DNA of 64,000 bases from Viridibacillus arvi (GCF_001274945.1 NZ_LILB01000001.1:321021-385020), one strand, 5' to 3'; positions 16,821 to 26,166 are shown, counted from the first letter of the stretch. A program made the numbers and translations. The notes: generated by a model from the letters alone, not told the origin.

Positions 16821-17269
16821 TTGGATAAAAGTAAACATTCATCGGTTCTTTTAGTAGCTTTAACAAACTTATTAATCATTTGTTTAGCTCAATATTTATA
16901 TGCTTTGATGTTGATAGACAATAATGAGGTGACATTTTTCAACTTTTTTACATACCTTTAATTAGCATAACTATCAATTTGCTACTATGGTCAAGTAGAT
17001 TCAGAATCAAATTTTATCAACATTGGATTTTTGTATATATTAGTTACTTCTTTTCAGTTTTTATTTTCTATTTCATTAATTATATTAATGTAGATTCAAT
17101 AAAGTGGGGAGATTTCCCCCCAGGTGAAGTATACTGGGATTTGTTTTTATACATCTTCGTGAATTCAACGTTACAGTTAACTATTTTGTTTTTTCTGAAC
17201 ATTGTTACTTGGTTACTTTATAAAATCATCAAAAGAAGAAAAAGTGATTCTTACAACTATTTAACTTGA
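16821..17269 (+). pseudogene. Membrane protein gene broken by a one-base shift in a T run
   Basis: A TTG start at 16821 with a strong AAGGAGGG site begins a frame with one membrane helix that stops at 16961 after 46 codons. A second frame, open from 16928 to 17269, continues with three membrane helices and a basic tail (LYKIIKRRKSD) but has no ribosome binding site. Adding one T to the six-T run at 16944-16949 joins the two into a single protein of about 149 residues with four membrane segments. No family is recognised. Possible causes are a real inactivating mutation, programmed slippage or a sequencing error. Confidence 0.6.
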
Positions 17270-17301
17270 TCAATTATTCATGTTAAATAGTTGTATTTTT
17301 T
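17252..17301 (+). terminator. Terminator of the broken membrane protein gene
   Basis: ACAACTATTTAAC pairs exactly with GTTAAATAGTTGT and a T run follows; the stop codon lies in the loop side of the stem. Confidence 0.8.
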
Positions 17302-17429
17302 ACTTATGAAACACGTAATCTTCATAGAGCTAAAAATATATTAGATTTGTGAAAGTCTTTTAAGTAGAATAAAATATACATAATATTAGACTTTATGCTA
17401 AAAAAATGAAGAAAGGGGGTCTCATAACA

Positions 17430-19658
17430 GTGAAAAAGACATTTTGGAAGAATTTAAGTATTTCTTGTCTTGCTTTAACAACTTTATGGACCTTAGCCGA
17501 TAACCAGCAATTCGCTTACGCTGAAGAAAATACAATCAATGCATTGATCTCATATAAAAACGAAGAGGGTAAACAGAGAGTGTTAGGTGACGTTGAAGAT
17601 GTCAGTGAAGTTCTGGACAATGTGGAAATGGTTGAAGCATCTTTAACAGAGCAACAACTGTCTGACCTAAAAAAGGATCCGAACATTGAATTTGTTGATA
17701 CTAAAGAAGCACCTATGACTCTAGCTGAATTGGATACACCGGCTCAACCCTTACTAATACCTACTTGGAATTTAAGTTTAATCAATACGCCTGTAGCATG
17801 GAATAGCGGTATTTTTGGCAATAAAGTTAAAGTAGCGGTGATTGATACAGGAATTAACCTCATTGATGATTTGCCGAATGTTGTAAGAAGAGTATCCTTT
17901 GTGAGGGATTTGCCAGAAACAGTTATTAAAGAATCAGACAATGTGGATCGTGGAGGTATTAGAAATAATGGTCATGGTACATCTGTAGCTACAGTCATCG
18001 GAGCGAGAGTTGGTGGATATTTAAAAGACCAAAAAACAACTGATGTTATTGGGGTTGCACCAAATGTCCAATTATATTCTTTGAAATACGCTGATGGTAC
18101 AACGAGCGGTACTACAACAGAAATTGTCAAATCAATTGATTGGGCTATTGCAAACAAAATGGACATTATTAATATTTCTTCTGGTTTATATGTTGATGTC
18201 CCAGCTCTAAGAAATGCAGTTCAAAAAGCTTATAACGCAGGTATTTTAATAGTTGCCTCGGCAGGTAATGATGGTAATGATAGAAATGTCACTTATCCTG
18301 CAAGATATAGTCAAGTGATTGCTGTATCATCTATTAGTGCTAAACAAAAGATTAGTACTTTCTCTAATACAGGCTCATCTATGAATCTTACTGCTCCAGG
18401 TGAAGCTGTACCTACGATTAATAAAGATGGCAAATTGATTTATGCTAGCGGTACTTCATATGCAGCACCGCATGTTACAGGCTTACTCGCTCTATTAAAA
18501 CAGCAATACCCATTTTTATCTGCGAAAGAATTACGTGCAAAATTAGATGAACAGGCAATTGACCTCGGTATAACAGGGATCGACAATTTATATGGGCATG
18601 GGTTGGCTCAATACCCACAACCCGAAGAATTAGTCATTGAAGATTTGGTTGATCCTCAAATTGAAAAAGTAACTGATCATACAGCGACTGTTAGTTTTTC
18701 ATTACCAAATGATACGAACGTTAAAAAGATAGCTATTTACTTAGATGATAAACTTGTCACATCCACCACTGCAAACAAATATACAATAAAAAAATTACAA
18801 GCTTCAAAAGACTATAAGATTACTTTAAAAACTGTAAGTCGAGATGGAAGAGCGTCCAATGGCTTAGACTTACAATTGCATACGTTAAAGGACGTTACCC
18901 CACCTGCTGAGGTGACAAAATTAATAGCGTCATCAATTCAAATTAATAAAGCGACGATTAATTGGCGAGAGCCGTCAACCGAAGACTTTAAACAGTCTAA
19001 AATATACGTAAATAATAAAAAAGTAGCAACGACAAATGAATCTACATATACAATACGCAATTTGAATCCAAGTCATACGTATAAAATCGAAGTGAAAACA
19101 GAAGACGAAGCTAAAAATATTTCACAAGGTGTAGCAATTACCATTCAAACACCTGCGAAGAAAGTCTTACATTCACCTTCAGTAAAAAAAGTATCTGATC
19201 GAAGTACGAAGGTAAGCGGTACTGCTGAAGCAAATACGACTTTTATAATTTATAAAGGCAATAAAAAAATAGCTCAAGCTTCCGTACAATCAAATGGTAG
19301 CTATACTGCTGCTATTAAAAAACAGGTAGCCGATAGTCAATTATCTGTCTATATTACAGATGAAAAAGGCAATACGAGCCCAGTAAAAAGACTGACAGTT
19401 ATTGATAAAACGGCACCTACGAAGCCAAAAGTAAATAAGGTAACAAGTAATTCAACTATTATTACGGGTACCGCTGAACCGTTTGCAATAATAGAAATGA
19501 TTAAAGGAAAAACGATTTTGGCTAAAACCGAAGTAAAATCTTCTGGTAAATTCACTATGAAAATTAAAAAGTTAAAGAAAAATTCAACTGTTTCGTTTTG
19601 CGCTATTGATCAAGCACATAATCGTAGTAAAAGTACATTAATTAATGTGCAATCATAG
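17430..19658 (+). CDS. Secreted subtilisin-like serine protease with FN3 and Ig-like repeats
   Basis: A 742-residue exported protein. A signal peptide (residues 1-28) and a short propeptide-like region are followed by a peptidase S8 domain with catalytic Asp139 (VAVIDTG), His182 (NGHGTSVAT) and Ser343 (GTSYAAPHVTG). After about residue 405 come two fibronectin type III-like modules and then two Ig-like repeats of about 80 residues. These repeats resemble those of the B12-type protein at 10559. The GTG at 17430, ten bases after AAAGGGGG, is preferred over an upstream ATG that would overlap this site. No cell-wall anchor is seen, so the enzyme is probably released or held by the repeats. Confidence 0.9.
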   Translation: MKKTFWKNLSISCLALTTLWTLADNQQFAYAEENTINALISYKNEEGKQRVLGDVEDVSEVLDNVEMVEASLTEQQLSDLKKDPNIEFVDTKEAPMTLAELDTPAQPLLIPTWNLSLINTPVAWNSGIFGNKVKVAVIDTGINLIDDLPNVVRRVSFVRDLPETVIKESDNVDRGGIRNNGHGTSVATVIGARVGGYLKDQKTTDVIGVAPNVQLYSLKYADGTTSGTTTEIVKSIDWAIANKMDIINISSGLYVDVPALRNAVQKAYNAGILIVASAGNDGNDRNVTYPARYSQVIAVSSISAKQKISTFSNTGSSMNLTAPGEAVPTINKDGKLIYASGTSYAAPHVTGLLALLKQQYPFLSAKELRAKLDEQAIDLGITGIDNLYGHGLAQYPQPEELVIEDLVDPQIEKVTDHTATVSFSLPNDTNVKKIAIYLDDKLVTSTTANKYTIKKLQASKDYKITLKTVSRDGRASNGLDLQLHTLKDVTPPAEVTKLIASSIQINKATINWREPSTEDFKQSKIYVNNKKVATTNESTYTIRNLNPSHTYKIEVKTEDEAKNISQGVAITIQTPAKKVLHSPSVKKVSDRSTKVSGTAEANTTFIIYKGNKKIAQASVQSNGSYTAAIKKQVADSQLSVYITDEKGNTSPVKRLTVIDKTAPTKPKVNKVTSNSTIITGTAEPFAIIEMIKGKTILAKTEVKSSGKFTMKIKKLKKNSTVSFCAIDQAHNRSKSTLINVQS

Positions 19659-19825
19659 AAAACTATACCTCTATATAGGTCTCTTATCCTCTTAAATCGC
19701 TTAGTTATGTGGTTGATATTGAAAGGGTAGGGGAGTGTATATGGGGGTATATTTTTTGTTGAATATATGGACTAACGAGGTTTATAATAAATGTAATTAA
19801 ATATATAAAATGGAAGGTGATGTAT

Positions 19826-20572
19826 TTGAAAGAAAAAACGTTTCAACAAACAGTTGGATTTAGCATAAAAGACACTGTGGCACTATATTGGCTATTTAAA
19901 ACAAAACAAACGGAATGTTATTCTGTTGAAATACATAAAACCTTTCAAAATGACTTCCCCGGACGCCCTGTTGGCTATGAATATGTCGCACGTATTGCTA
20001 AACAACTAGAAGCAGATGGGGCTTTAAAAGTGAGACAAGAACAAAAACGTCTATTCTATCATGCTACTGAGCTAGGTATTGAACGATTGCGCAGATACGA
20101 AAAACTCTATTTCCAGCAATTCCATGAAATCGTACTCGTATTGGATCGTTTTTATTATGCTTTAACAAAAAACGGGGATAAACCAGCAGCACCTAACCAT
20201 CCGCTTCCAGAAGAATTTCGTGCTTATTTCTCAAAACTTATATCAGTAAAGGATATCGTACGCTATTTGGCACTTAAACTAAGTCAAACAAGATCGTCAT
20301 TTTATATGGCAGAAGTAGGTCAACAACTAGAAGACGTGTTTGGTTGGACTCCTTCAAACGGATATTTATATCAAATCGCACGTGAAATGGAAGAAACTGA
20401 TTTGCTCATTGGTTATTGGCCTGATGAAAGACGTACTGTACGGAAATTAAAAGGAACAGACGCAGGAACGGCATTTTATGATGTCATTGCTAAATCATTA
20501 GAAGAGCGAATAACAACGACTCGTCATTACTTACGATATATGCTTGCTTTTTTTCATAACAAATCGGCTTAG
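19826..20572 (+). CDS. PadR-like winged-helix regulator with two DNA-binding-type modules
   Basis: A 248-residue soluble protein. The N-terminal half (KDTVALYWLFKTKQTECYSVEI ... VARIAKQLEADGALKV) has the pattern of a PadR winged helix, and the second half repeats it (VRYLALKLSQ ... GYLYQIAREMEETDLL). Two PadR-like modules in one chain are unusual but known. It probably regulates itself or nearby genes. TTG at 19826 is chosen because GGAAGGTG lies six bases upstream; ATG at 19820 is too close. The 168 bases upstream hold no clear terminator. Confidence 0.6.
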   Translation: MKEKTFQQTVGFSIKDTVALYWLFKTKQTECYSVEIHKTFQNDFPGRPVGYEYVARIAKQLEADGALKVRQEQKRLFYHATELGIERLRRYEKLYFQQFHEIVLVLDRFYYALTKNGDKPAAPNHPLPEEFRAYFSKLISVKDIVRYLALKLSQTRSSFYMAEVGQQLEDVFGWTPSNGYLYQIAREMEETDLLIGYWPDERRTVRKLKGTDAGTAFYDVIAKSLEERITTTRHYLRYMLAFFHNKSA

Positions 20573-20587
20573 ATAATGTTTATATAT

Positions 20588-20632
20588 CTCCTTATAGGGA
20601 AATATACTCTAGAACGTATAATATATAAGGAG
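20588..20632 (+). promoter_or_regulatory. Inverted repeat that can mask the next ribosome binding site
   Basis: CTCCTTATA at 20588-20596 is the exact complement of TATAAGGAG at 20624-20632, which contains the Shine-Dalgarno site of the following gene. Pairing in the mRNA would reduce translation. Confidence 0.35.
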
Positions 20633-20643
20633 TTGTTTTCTTT

Positions 20644-21057
20644 ATGAATAATTTAAAGGATAATATTCTGTCTATTTTAAAAGATAGTAAAGTTGGGACA
20701 ATGGCTACAGTGCATAATAACAAACCGTATTCATGCTACATGACCTTTTTTAATGATGATTTGACTCTCTACACAGCGACAAGTAAAGAGACAACTAAAT
20801 ATGATACTCTGCACGAAAATCCTTTTACACACATATTACTTGGCTATGAAGGTAACGGTTTTGGCGATACCTATGTAGAGTATGAAGGAAAAGTCACTCA
20901 ATTTGATGATGAAAGTATGAAGACAAAGATTCTAAGTAAGCTATCAGGATTAATATTTGATAAACCTGAAGAAATGGTCATTTTGAAAATTGATCCTGAA
21001 CGAATTACACTTCTAAATAAAAAAGGTGAGCCTTCGCAAGAATTAGAAATGAAATAA
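20644..21057 (+). CDS. Pyridoxamine 5'-phosphate oxidase-fold protein (general stress protein 26-like)
   Basis: A 137-residue split-barrel flavin-binding-type protein: DSKVGTMATVHNNKPYSCYMTF at the start, TATSKETTKYDTLHENPFTHILLGY in the middle and ILKIDPERITLLN near the end. These proteins bind FMN, F420 or haem, and several are general stress proteins; the cofactor is not predictable here. Its AAGGAG site lies 11 bases from the ATG and can be masked by an upstream complement. A terminator follows. Confidence 0.8.
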   Translation: MNNLKDNILSILKDSKVGTMATVHNNKPYSCYMTFFNDDLTLYTATSKETTKYDTLHENPFTHILLGYEGNGFGDTYVEYEGKVTQFDDESMKTKILSKLSGLIFDKPEEMVILKIDPERITLLNKKGEPSQELEMK

Positions 21058-21108
21058 AAAGATTATTTAGCCAAAAAGCGCGATTATAACTAAATTGTTA
21101 GGAATTGA

Positions 21109-21145
21109 AGCCAAAATCTATAATTGTTAAGATTTTGGCTTTTTA
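21109..21145 (+). terminator. Terminator of the PPOX-fold gene
   Basis: AGCCAAAATCT pairs exactly with AGATTTTGGCT, followed by a short T run. Confidence 0.8.
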
Positions 21146-21149
21146 ATGT

Positions 21150-21184
21150 AAAAAAAGATCTGGGAGCACCTACTCCCAGATCAA
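21150..21184 (-). terminator. Terminator of the leftward hydrolase gene
   Basis: GATCTGGGAG and CTCCCAGATC form the stem; on the minus strand it is followed by seven T residues. Confidence 0.85.
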
Positions 21185-21196
21185 AGTTTCTCAATA

Positions 21197-22153
21197 TTAA
21201 TCAATATATTTGTTCACAAATCCCCACACCGTTTTCCAATACTTCTCTGGATCTACTTTTTCAGCTTCTCCATGACCTGCACCTGGAATAATTAATTTTT
21301 CTTTATCAACATTTGCCGCATTATAAACGTCATCTAGCATTTCATAAGGGACAAATGTATCTTTGTCACCATGGATAAATAGCATAGGCGTTTTACTCTT
21401 CGCCACTTGTTTGACGGCAGAGGCCTCGTTTAAATCGTACCCTGCACGAATTTTCGTGATGGTGTTAGCCGCGTTCATAACGGGGAACTTTGGTAAATTA
21501 AACAAGTCATCAAGCTGATATGTAAATACATCCATAACAGATGAATAACCACAATCTTCAACAATTACTTTGACATTTGAAGGTAATTTTTCGCCAGAGG
21601 TCATCATAACAGTGGCTCCACCCATGGAAATTCCGAATAAGGCGATTTCAGCTTTCGGATCTTTATCAGTAATTGTCTTGATCCATAAAAGCATGTCTTT
21701 TCGATCATCCCAACCCATTCCGATGTAATCTCCTTCGCTTTCTCCATGTCCACGAAGATCTGGTGCTAACACATTGTATCCTTTTTCATAAAAATTGCGG
21801 ATCCACCGAACCATTAGAGTGTTATTTGAGGTATACCCATGATCGACGATAACCCATTTATGATCTGAATTATTGTTATCATATAAATGGCCTTTTAATG
21901 ATAATTTATCTGAAGAAACAATACTTGTTGTAATAGGTGGATGTTTTTTTGAAAAGGCAACATCCGCTAATTCACTTGTTTTTGCTACTTCAGCTGAAAC
22001 AGCTTCCGATTGAGCTAAATGCGGATTACCGGTTAAAAATTCTTTTTCCGTATTAGCATTTAATGCGAAATTGTAAAAGTAATTTCCGACTAAACCATAA
22101 GCAATGACTAATATGATGATAATTACTGATGAAATAATACTGAATTTTTTCAT
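21197..22153 (-). CDS. Membrane-anchored alpha/beta hydrolase (YqkD-like)
   Basis: A 318-residue protein with an N-terminal membrane anchor (residues 4-24) and an alpha/beta hydrolase domain facing outward. The nucleophile is Ser176 in GISMGG, preceded by the oxyanion region VDHGYTSN; the acid lies in HGDKDTFVP and the catalytic His in GAGHGEA. It resembles the B. subtilis YqkD group of esterase/peptidase-like enzymes. The substrate is unknown. AAGGAAGTGTCTC precedes the ATG. It is transcribed alone. Confidence 0.85.
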   Translation of the reverse strand: MKKFSIISSVIIIILVIAYGLVGNYFYNFALNANTEKEFLTGNPHLAQSEAVSAEVAKTSELADVAFSKKHPPITTSIVSSDKLSLKGHLYDNNNSDHKWVIVDHGYTSNNTLMVRWIRNFYEKGYNVLAPDLRGHGESEGDYIGMGWDDRKDMLLWIKTITDKDPKAEIALFGISMGGATVMMTSGEKLPSNVKVIVEDCGYSSVMDVFTYQLDDLFNLPKFPVMNAANTITKIRAGYDLNEASAVKQVAKSKTPMLFIHGDKDTFVPYEMLDDVYNAANVDKEKLIIPGAGHGEAEKVDPEKYWKTVWGFVNKYID

Positions 22154-22375
22154 GAGACACTTCCTTTTAACTAAACTATTAATATTTTAATAGTTCAAAG
22201 TATAGCATATGTTGTAATTTGAACTAGTTCTCACTATAGAATTCTATTAGATGTCTATAAGTTATTTTATAGCCATGAGAGATCAGTCTAAATTAATGAT
22301 TGAATTTTAAGACACTTCTCTTTATAATAAATGCAAGTAACATTTTTACACACAATTGTATAACAGAATACGTAG

Positions 22376-22604
22376 ATAAGGATTAGTACATAAGGAATGC
22401 GCGGATAGAGAGTCGGGTTTGGTGGAAACCGATACGCAGCAACTAATGGAATGGACCTTTGAGTGACTGCTTGAAAGTTGAGTATGGCAGTTCGATTAGC
22501 GAATCGTTATATCGCTTATAGTGGTAGCGTTTTTCGCTGCAATTGAGGTGGTACCGCGGAATTTCCGCCCTCCATAGAGAATAGTCTCTATGGGGGGCTT
22601 TTTG
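22376..22604 (+). promoter_or_regulatory. Tryptophan T-box leader with terminator
   Basis: A complete T-box leader: stem I with the AG-bulge region, a specifier loop GAATGGACC in which TGG (22452-22454) codes for Trp, and the T-box AATTGAGGTGGTACCGCGG at 22541-22559. A strong terminator (GCCCTCCATAGAGA / TCTCTATGGGGGGC, then T residues) ends at 22604. Uncharged tRNA-Trp binding should favour the antiterminator and allow trpEG expression. The tRNA end-binding bulge is TGGT, which pairs best with an A discriminator base. Confidence 0.93.
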
Positions 22605-22642
22605 TGTTACTTGAGATGAGCTGAGAAAAGGAGTTTGAGCAA

Positions 22643-24031
22643 ATGACAGTTAAGATGAGAGAGTATGAGATGGTAACACTTCAAGGGGATATGATGACAC
22701 CGATATCCATTTATCAAGCAGTGAGAGGTCGAAAGAAAATGCTTTTTGAATCGTCAGCTAAGCACGAAGAAAGTGGTCGATATTCATTTATTGCTTTGAA
22801 TCCAATCGCGGAGTTAAAGAGTACGGAAAATGGTACGGTAATATTTCAAAAAGGGCAGCAGAGAAAAATACAACGTTCTCCAATTGACGTTTTAAAAGAA
22901 ATGCTGCCATTAAATATGGAAGACTATCCATTCGCCTTTTTTGGTGGTGCAATAGGTTATATCGGTTATGAGACCGCCTTTTATTTTGAAAAAATCGGTA
23001 ACTCTTTGCCAGATGAACTAGACATGTCGAATATGCATATGCTTTTTTACGATACATTTATTATTTATGATCATTTACAACAAACGGTATCAATTGTTGC
23101 GATTGATTTGTTTAATAGTGATCGTAGTCCTGAAGATATGAAGGCAAGTATTCAAGAAATTGTGACAAGCCTACAAATGACGACTGTCTCACAGCCTGAT
23201 GAGGAAGAAGATACTTTAGAATTTAAATCATCAATGGATGAAGAGTCGTTTTGTGATATGGTCAAAACAGCTCAGGAACATATTAAGCAAGGTGATATCT
23301 TCCAAGTTGTACTTTCACAACGTTTTTCATCGCCATTTTCAGGCAATCCATTTTCTTTATATAGAAAATTACGTACATCTAACCCTTCACCATATATGTT
23401 TTATATGGATTTTGAAGACTATATCATTTTGGGTACTTCACCTGAAAGTTTAGTCAAGGTTAAAAACAGACTTGTTACCACGAATCCGATTGCCGGAACG
23501 CGTCCTCGTGGTAAAACGGCTAAAGAAGACGCTGCGCTTGCCAAAGGTTTACTTGAAGATGAAAAGGAGATTGCCGAACATCGTATGTTAGTCGATCTAG
23601 GACGCAATGATATAGGTAAACTATCAAAAATCGGCTCAGTGAAACTACCAAAGTATATGGATATTGAATACTACAAATATGTCATGCACATCGTTTCTGA
23701 AGTGACTGGTGAGTTGAAAGACGATATTCATGTGTTAGATGTATTAGCAACCTGCTTACCCGCTGGTACTGTGTCAGGCGCACCTAAAATTCGTGCAATG
23801 CAAATTATCAATGAGTTAGAAAAGATGAAACGTGGTGTATATGCGGGTGCAGTCGGCTATATTTCAATTTCTGGTGACATGGATATGGCCTTAGCTATTC
23901 GTACAATGGTTGTTCGAAACGGCCAAGCACATGTGCAGGCTGGCGCAGGCATTGTCTATAACTCTATTGCAGAAAGCGAATACGAGGAGACGCTAAATAA
24001 AGCAAAAGCGCTTTTGGAGGTGCGAAAATGA
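22643..24031 (+). CDS. trpE: Anthranilate synthase component I
   Basis: A 462-residue chorismate-utilising enzyme. Conserved catalytic stretches are NPIAGTRPRGKT, HRMLVDLGRNDIG, LPAGTVSGAPK and QAGAGIVYNS. The LFESS at residues 34-38 corresponds to the LLES element for tryptophan feedback binding, which separates TrpE from PabB. With TrpG it converts chorismate and glutamine to anthranilate, the first step of tryptophan synthesis. AAAGGAG precedes the ATG. It is controlled by the Trp T-box and overlaps trpG by four bases. Confidence 0.93.
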   Translation: MTVKMREYEMVTLQGDMMTPISIYQAVRGRKKMLFESSAKHEESGRYSFIALNPIAELKSTENGTVIFQKGQQRKIQRSPIDVLKEMLPLNMEDYPFAFFGGAIGYIGYETAFYFEKIGNSLPDELDMSNMHMLFYDTFIIYDHLQQTVSIVAIDLFNSDRSPEDMKASIQEIVTSLQMTTVSQPDEEEDTLEFKSSMDEESFCDMVKTAQEHIKQGDIFQVVLSQRFSSPFSGNPFSLYRKLRTSNPSPYMFYMDFEDYIILGTSPESLVKVKNRLVTTNPIAGTRPRGKTAKEDAALAKGLLEDEKEIAEHRMLVDLGRNDIGKLSKIGSVKLPKYMDIEYYKYVMHIVSEVTGELKDDIHVLDVLATCLPAGTVSGAPKIRAMQIINELEKMKRGVYAGAVGYISISGDMDMALAIRTMVVRNGQAHVQAGAGIVYNSIAESEYEETLNKAKALLEVRK

Positions 24032-24618
24032 TCCTACTAATCGATAATTATGACTCTTTCACATACAATCTTTATCAACAAGTGAGCGCATTAGGGAAAG
24101 AAGTTCAAGTTGTACGAAATGATGTTCTGCCTATAGATGATATCCGTCTTATGCAACCAGAGGCTATTATCATTTCCCCAGGACCTGGTACGCCATCTGA
24201 AGCCGGTATTTCAGTACAAATTGTACAAGAGCTTTATAAAGAGTTTCCTATTCTCGGTATTTGCCTAGGTCACCAATCGATTGCAGAAGCCTTTGGTGCA
24301 AATATAGTGCAAGCGCAAAATATCATGCATGGTAAATTATCTTTGGTTAATTATGAGCATGAAGACTTATTCTCGGCCATTCAAGGCCCGCTCTCTGTTA
24401 TGAGGTATCATTCACTAGTAATCGAGCCTAGAACATTAACACAAGCCTTTAGAGTAACTGCCACGGCTGCTGATGATAACGAGATAATGGCTATTCAACA
24501 CAAAACATATCCAGTCTTTGGCCTGCAATTTCACCCCGAATCCATTGGTACACCTGAAGGGGATAGCATGATTCAAGCATTTATAGAATCTTATGGTAGA
24601 AAAATCGTACAGTTTTAA
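24028..24618 (+). CDS. trpG: Anthranilate synthase glutamine amidotransferase component II
   Basis: A 196-residue class I glutamine amidotransferase with the triad Cys79 (GICLGHQ), His169 and Glu171 (FHPES). It supplies ammonia to TrpE and may also serve PabB in folate synthesis, as in Bacillus. The start overlaps the trpE stop (ATGA) and GGAGGTGCG precedes it. A terminator follows at once, so the other trp genes are not in this operon. Confidence 0.92.
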   Translation: MILLIDNYDSFTYNLYQQVSALGKEVQVVRNDVLPIDDIRLMQPEAIIISPGPGTPSEAGISVQIVQELYKEFPILGICLGHQSIAEAFGANIVQAQNIMHGKLSLVNYEHEDLFSAIQGPLSVMRYHSLVIEPRTLTQAFRVTATAADDNEIMAIQHKTYPVFGLQFHPESIGTPEGDSMIQAFIESYGRKIVQF

Positions 24619-24639
24619 TAAAGTTTAACCGTTTATAAA

Positions 24640-24683
24640 AAAGATGAACCGAAATATTAATTATTTCGGTTCATCTTTTTTTA
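24640..24683 (+). terminator. Terminator of trpEG
   Basis: AAGATGAACCGAAATA pairs with TATTTCGGTTCATCTT around a short loop, followed by T residues. Confidence 0.88.
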
Positions 24684-24729
24684 CAAACAGAATTGTATTA
24701 GATTGCGAAAAATCGGATAAAGCTAAATG

Positions 24730-25302
24730 TTATCTTTTTAATAGGTCTATATATTTTAGTAGCTCTGAAATCCCTTTATATTGGTATAACAACTGATTGC
24801 TCAGATTTTCTAAAGCCACCGAAAATGAACTCTCGATTTTATCATAGCTCTGCGCGTCTAAATCATTCAAAAGCTGCTTTATGTTTTCTATATAATAGAC
24901 GGTTTTTCTTAAACTACTAATAACCAATATCTTACGCAGTTCTGCTATTGTAATCATTCTATATCCATTTTCATTATTCCTTTCCGAACGGACTAACCCT
25001 TCCTGTTCCCAATAACGAATAGCTGAAGTATTAACGCCTGCTATTTCAGCTGCCTCTCCAATACTCATACATTTCTTTAATTTTCTATTTTTATATTTCG
25101 TAAAATCGGCATTTTGAATCATTGTAAGTATTTCTTCTACTTTCCGTTTCTCCAACTCAATATGGAATTGTTGTTCATTTATTAACCAAAGAGCTTTTTT
25201 ATAATTTTCGTTTTTTATCATTCTCATGGCTTCATAGACAATAGGTACCTCATAGCCTTTTAATAATGTTCTAATGGTTGTAAATGCTTGTAAATGTATC
25301 AA
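24730..25302 (-). CDS. MerR-family transcriptional regulator with a helical N-terminal extension
   Basis: Up to 190 residues. A MerR-type winged helix-turn-helix lies at about residues 79-140 (MSIGEAAEIAGVNTSAIRYWEQEGLV), followed by a C-terminal helical dimerisation region. MerR proteins normally begin with this motif; here about 78 charged, helical residues precede it. No Shine-Dalgarno site fits the first ATG, which touches the start of the divergent hydrolase gene, so the true start may be internal (an ATG 25 codons in) or the gene may have lost its 5' end. No effector domain is recognised. Confidence 0.6.
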   Translation of the reverse strand: MIHLQAFTTIRTLLKGYEVPIVYEAMRMIKNENYKKALWLINEQQFHIELEKRKVEEILTMIQNADFTKYKNRKLKKCMSIGEAAEIAGVNTSAIRYWEQEGLVRSERNNENGYRMITIAELRKILVISSLRKTVYYIENIKQLLNDLDAQSYDKIESSFSVALENLSNQLLYQYKGISELLKYIDLLKR

Positions 25303-26166
25303 TGTATATATCCGATGATTACTTTGATGATTCAGAATTAAAAGTTGGTTTAGTTGGTAATCCCAATTTTAAAACGATTATGCTGCCAATAGCTAAAGAA
25401 TCTGTTTATGGTGAGGAAGGAAAAAACTTAAAATTATGGGGAGTAGACCCTGAATTAGGAAAACACTTTATCGAGGGACTACAAGACAACTTTCAAGTTT
25501 TATATTTCGACTATGAAGGACACCGTTTGAAACACCCTAACCCAGAGAATCTCATACCTGAAAACATAGTAAAAGATTTGTTATTAATTGCTGATGAAAT
25601 GAATATTAACAAATTTAGCTATTATGGTTACTCTTGGTTAGCTCTAGTTGGTTTACAACTAGCAATAAGGACAGACAGATTAGAAAGCCTTATCATGGGT
25701 GGTTTTCCGCCAATAGATGGACCATATAAAGAAATGATGGTGGTGAAAAAAAACATATGAACAAGCTATGAATAATCAAAATGCTCCTTTTAATAACGAA
25801 CAAGAACATATTAGCCCAAAAAAAGTTGATTGGGATAACATACAGATAAAGATCGACATAAATCAAACTAAACAGTTTGTTACGATGTACAATAATCTGA
25901 TGAAATTTGATGATCGAGAAATTCAAGGTCATCTAACTATTCCGAAGTTAGCGTTTGCTGGAGAAAAAGACACTATTGTATATGGGGAGAACTTTGGAAG
26001 TGTAACAGTCGATATTGTCGGTATACTACAAAAAAATAAACAAGAGTTAGAAAACTTGGGATGGAATGTAGAAATTTTAAAAGGAAAGAGTATGGATCAT
26101 ACCAAAGCTATGCAACCAAAAACTGTTTTATCATTAATAAAGCCATGGTTGATTCAAAATTCATGA
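25284..26166 (+). pseudogene. Alpha/beta hydrolase gene broken by a one-base shift in an A8 run
   Basis: The first frame (to 25760) encodes the front of an alpha/beta hydrolase, with FQVLYFDYEGHR, SYYGYSWLALVGLQLAI (a nucleophile elbow with Trp after Ser) and LIMGGFPP. The second frame (25768-26166) carries the rest, with LAFAGEKDTIVYGE and a C-terminal MDHTKAMQP. Removing one A from the eight-A run at 25746-25753 joins them as VVKKTYEQAMNNQ without a gap, giving about 290 residues. No ribosome binding site precedes either possible start (25284, 25302), so the promoter region may also be lost. Confidence 0.75.

Noticed and set aside
16821..16961. Separate 46-residue small protein gene
   Set aside because: Possible, but the following frame has no start signal of its own and joins smoothly after one T, so one broken gene is the simpler reading.
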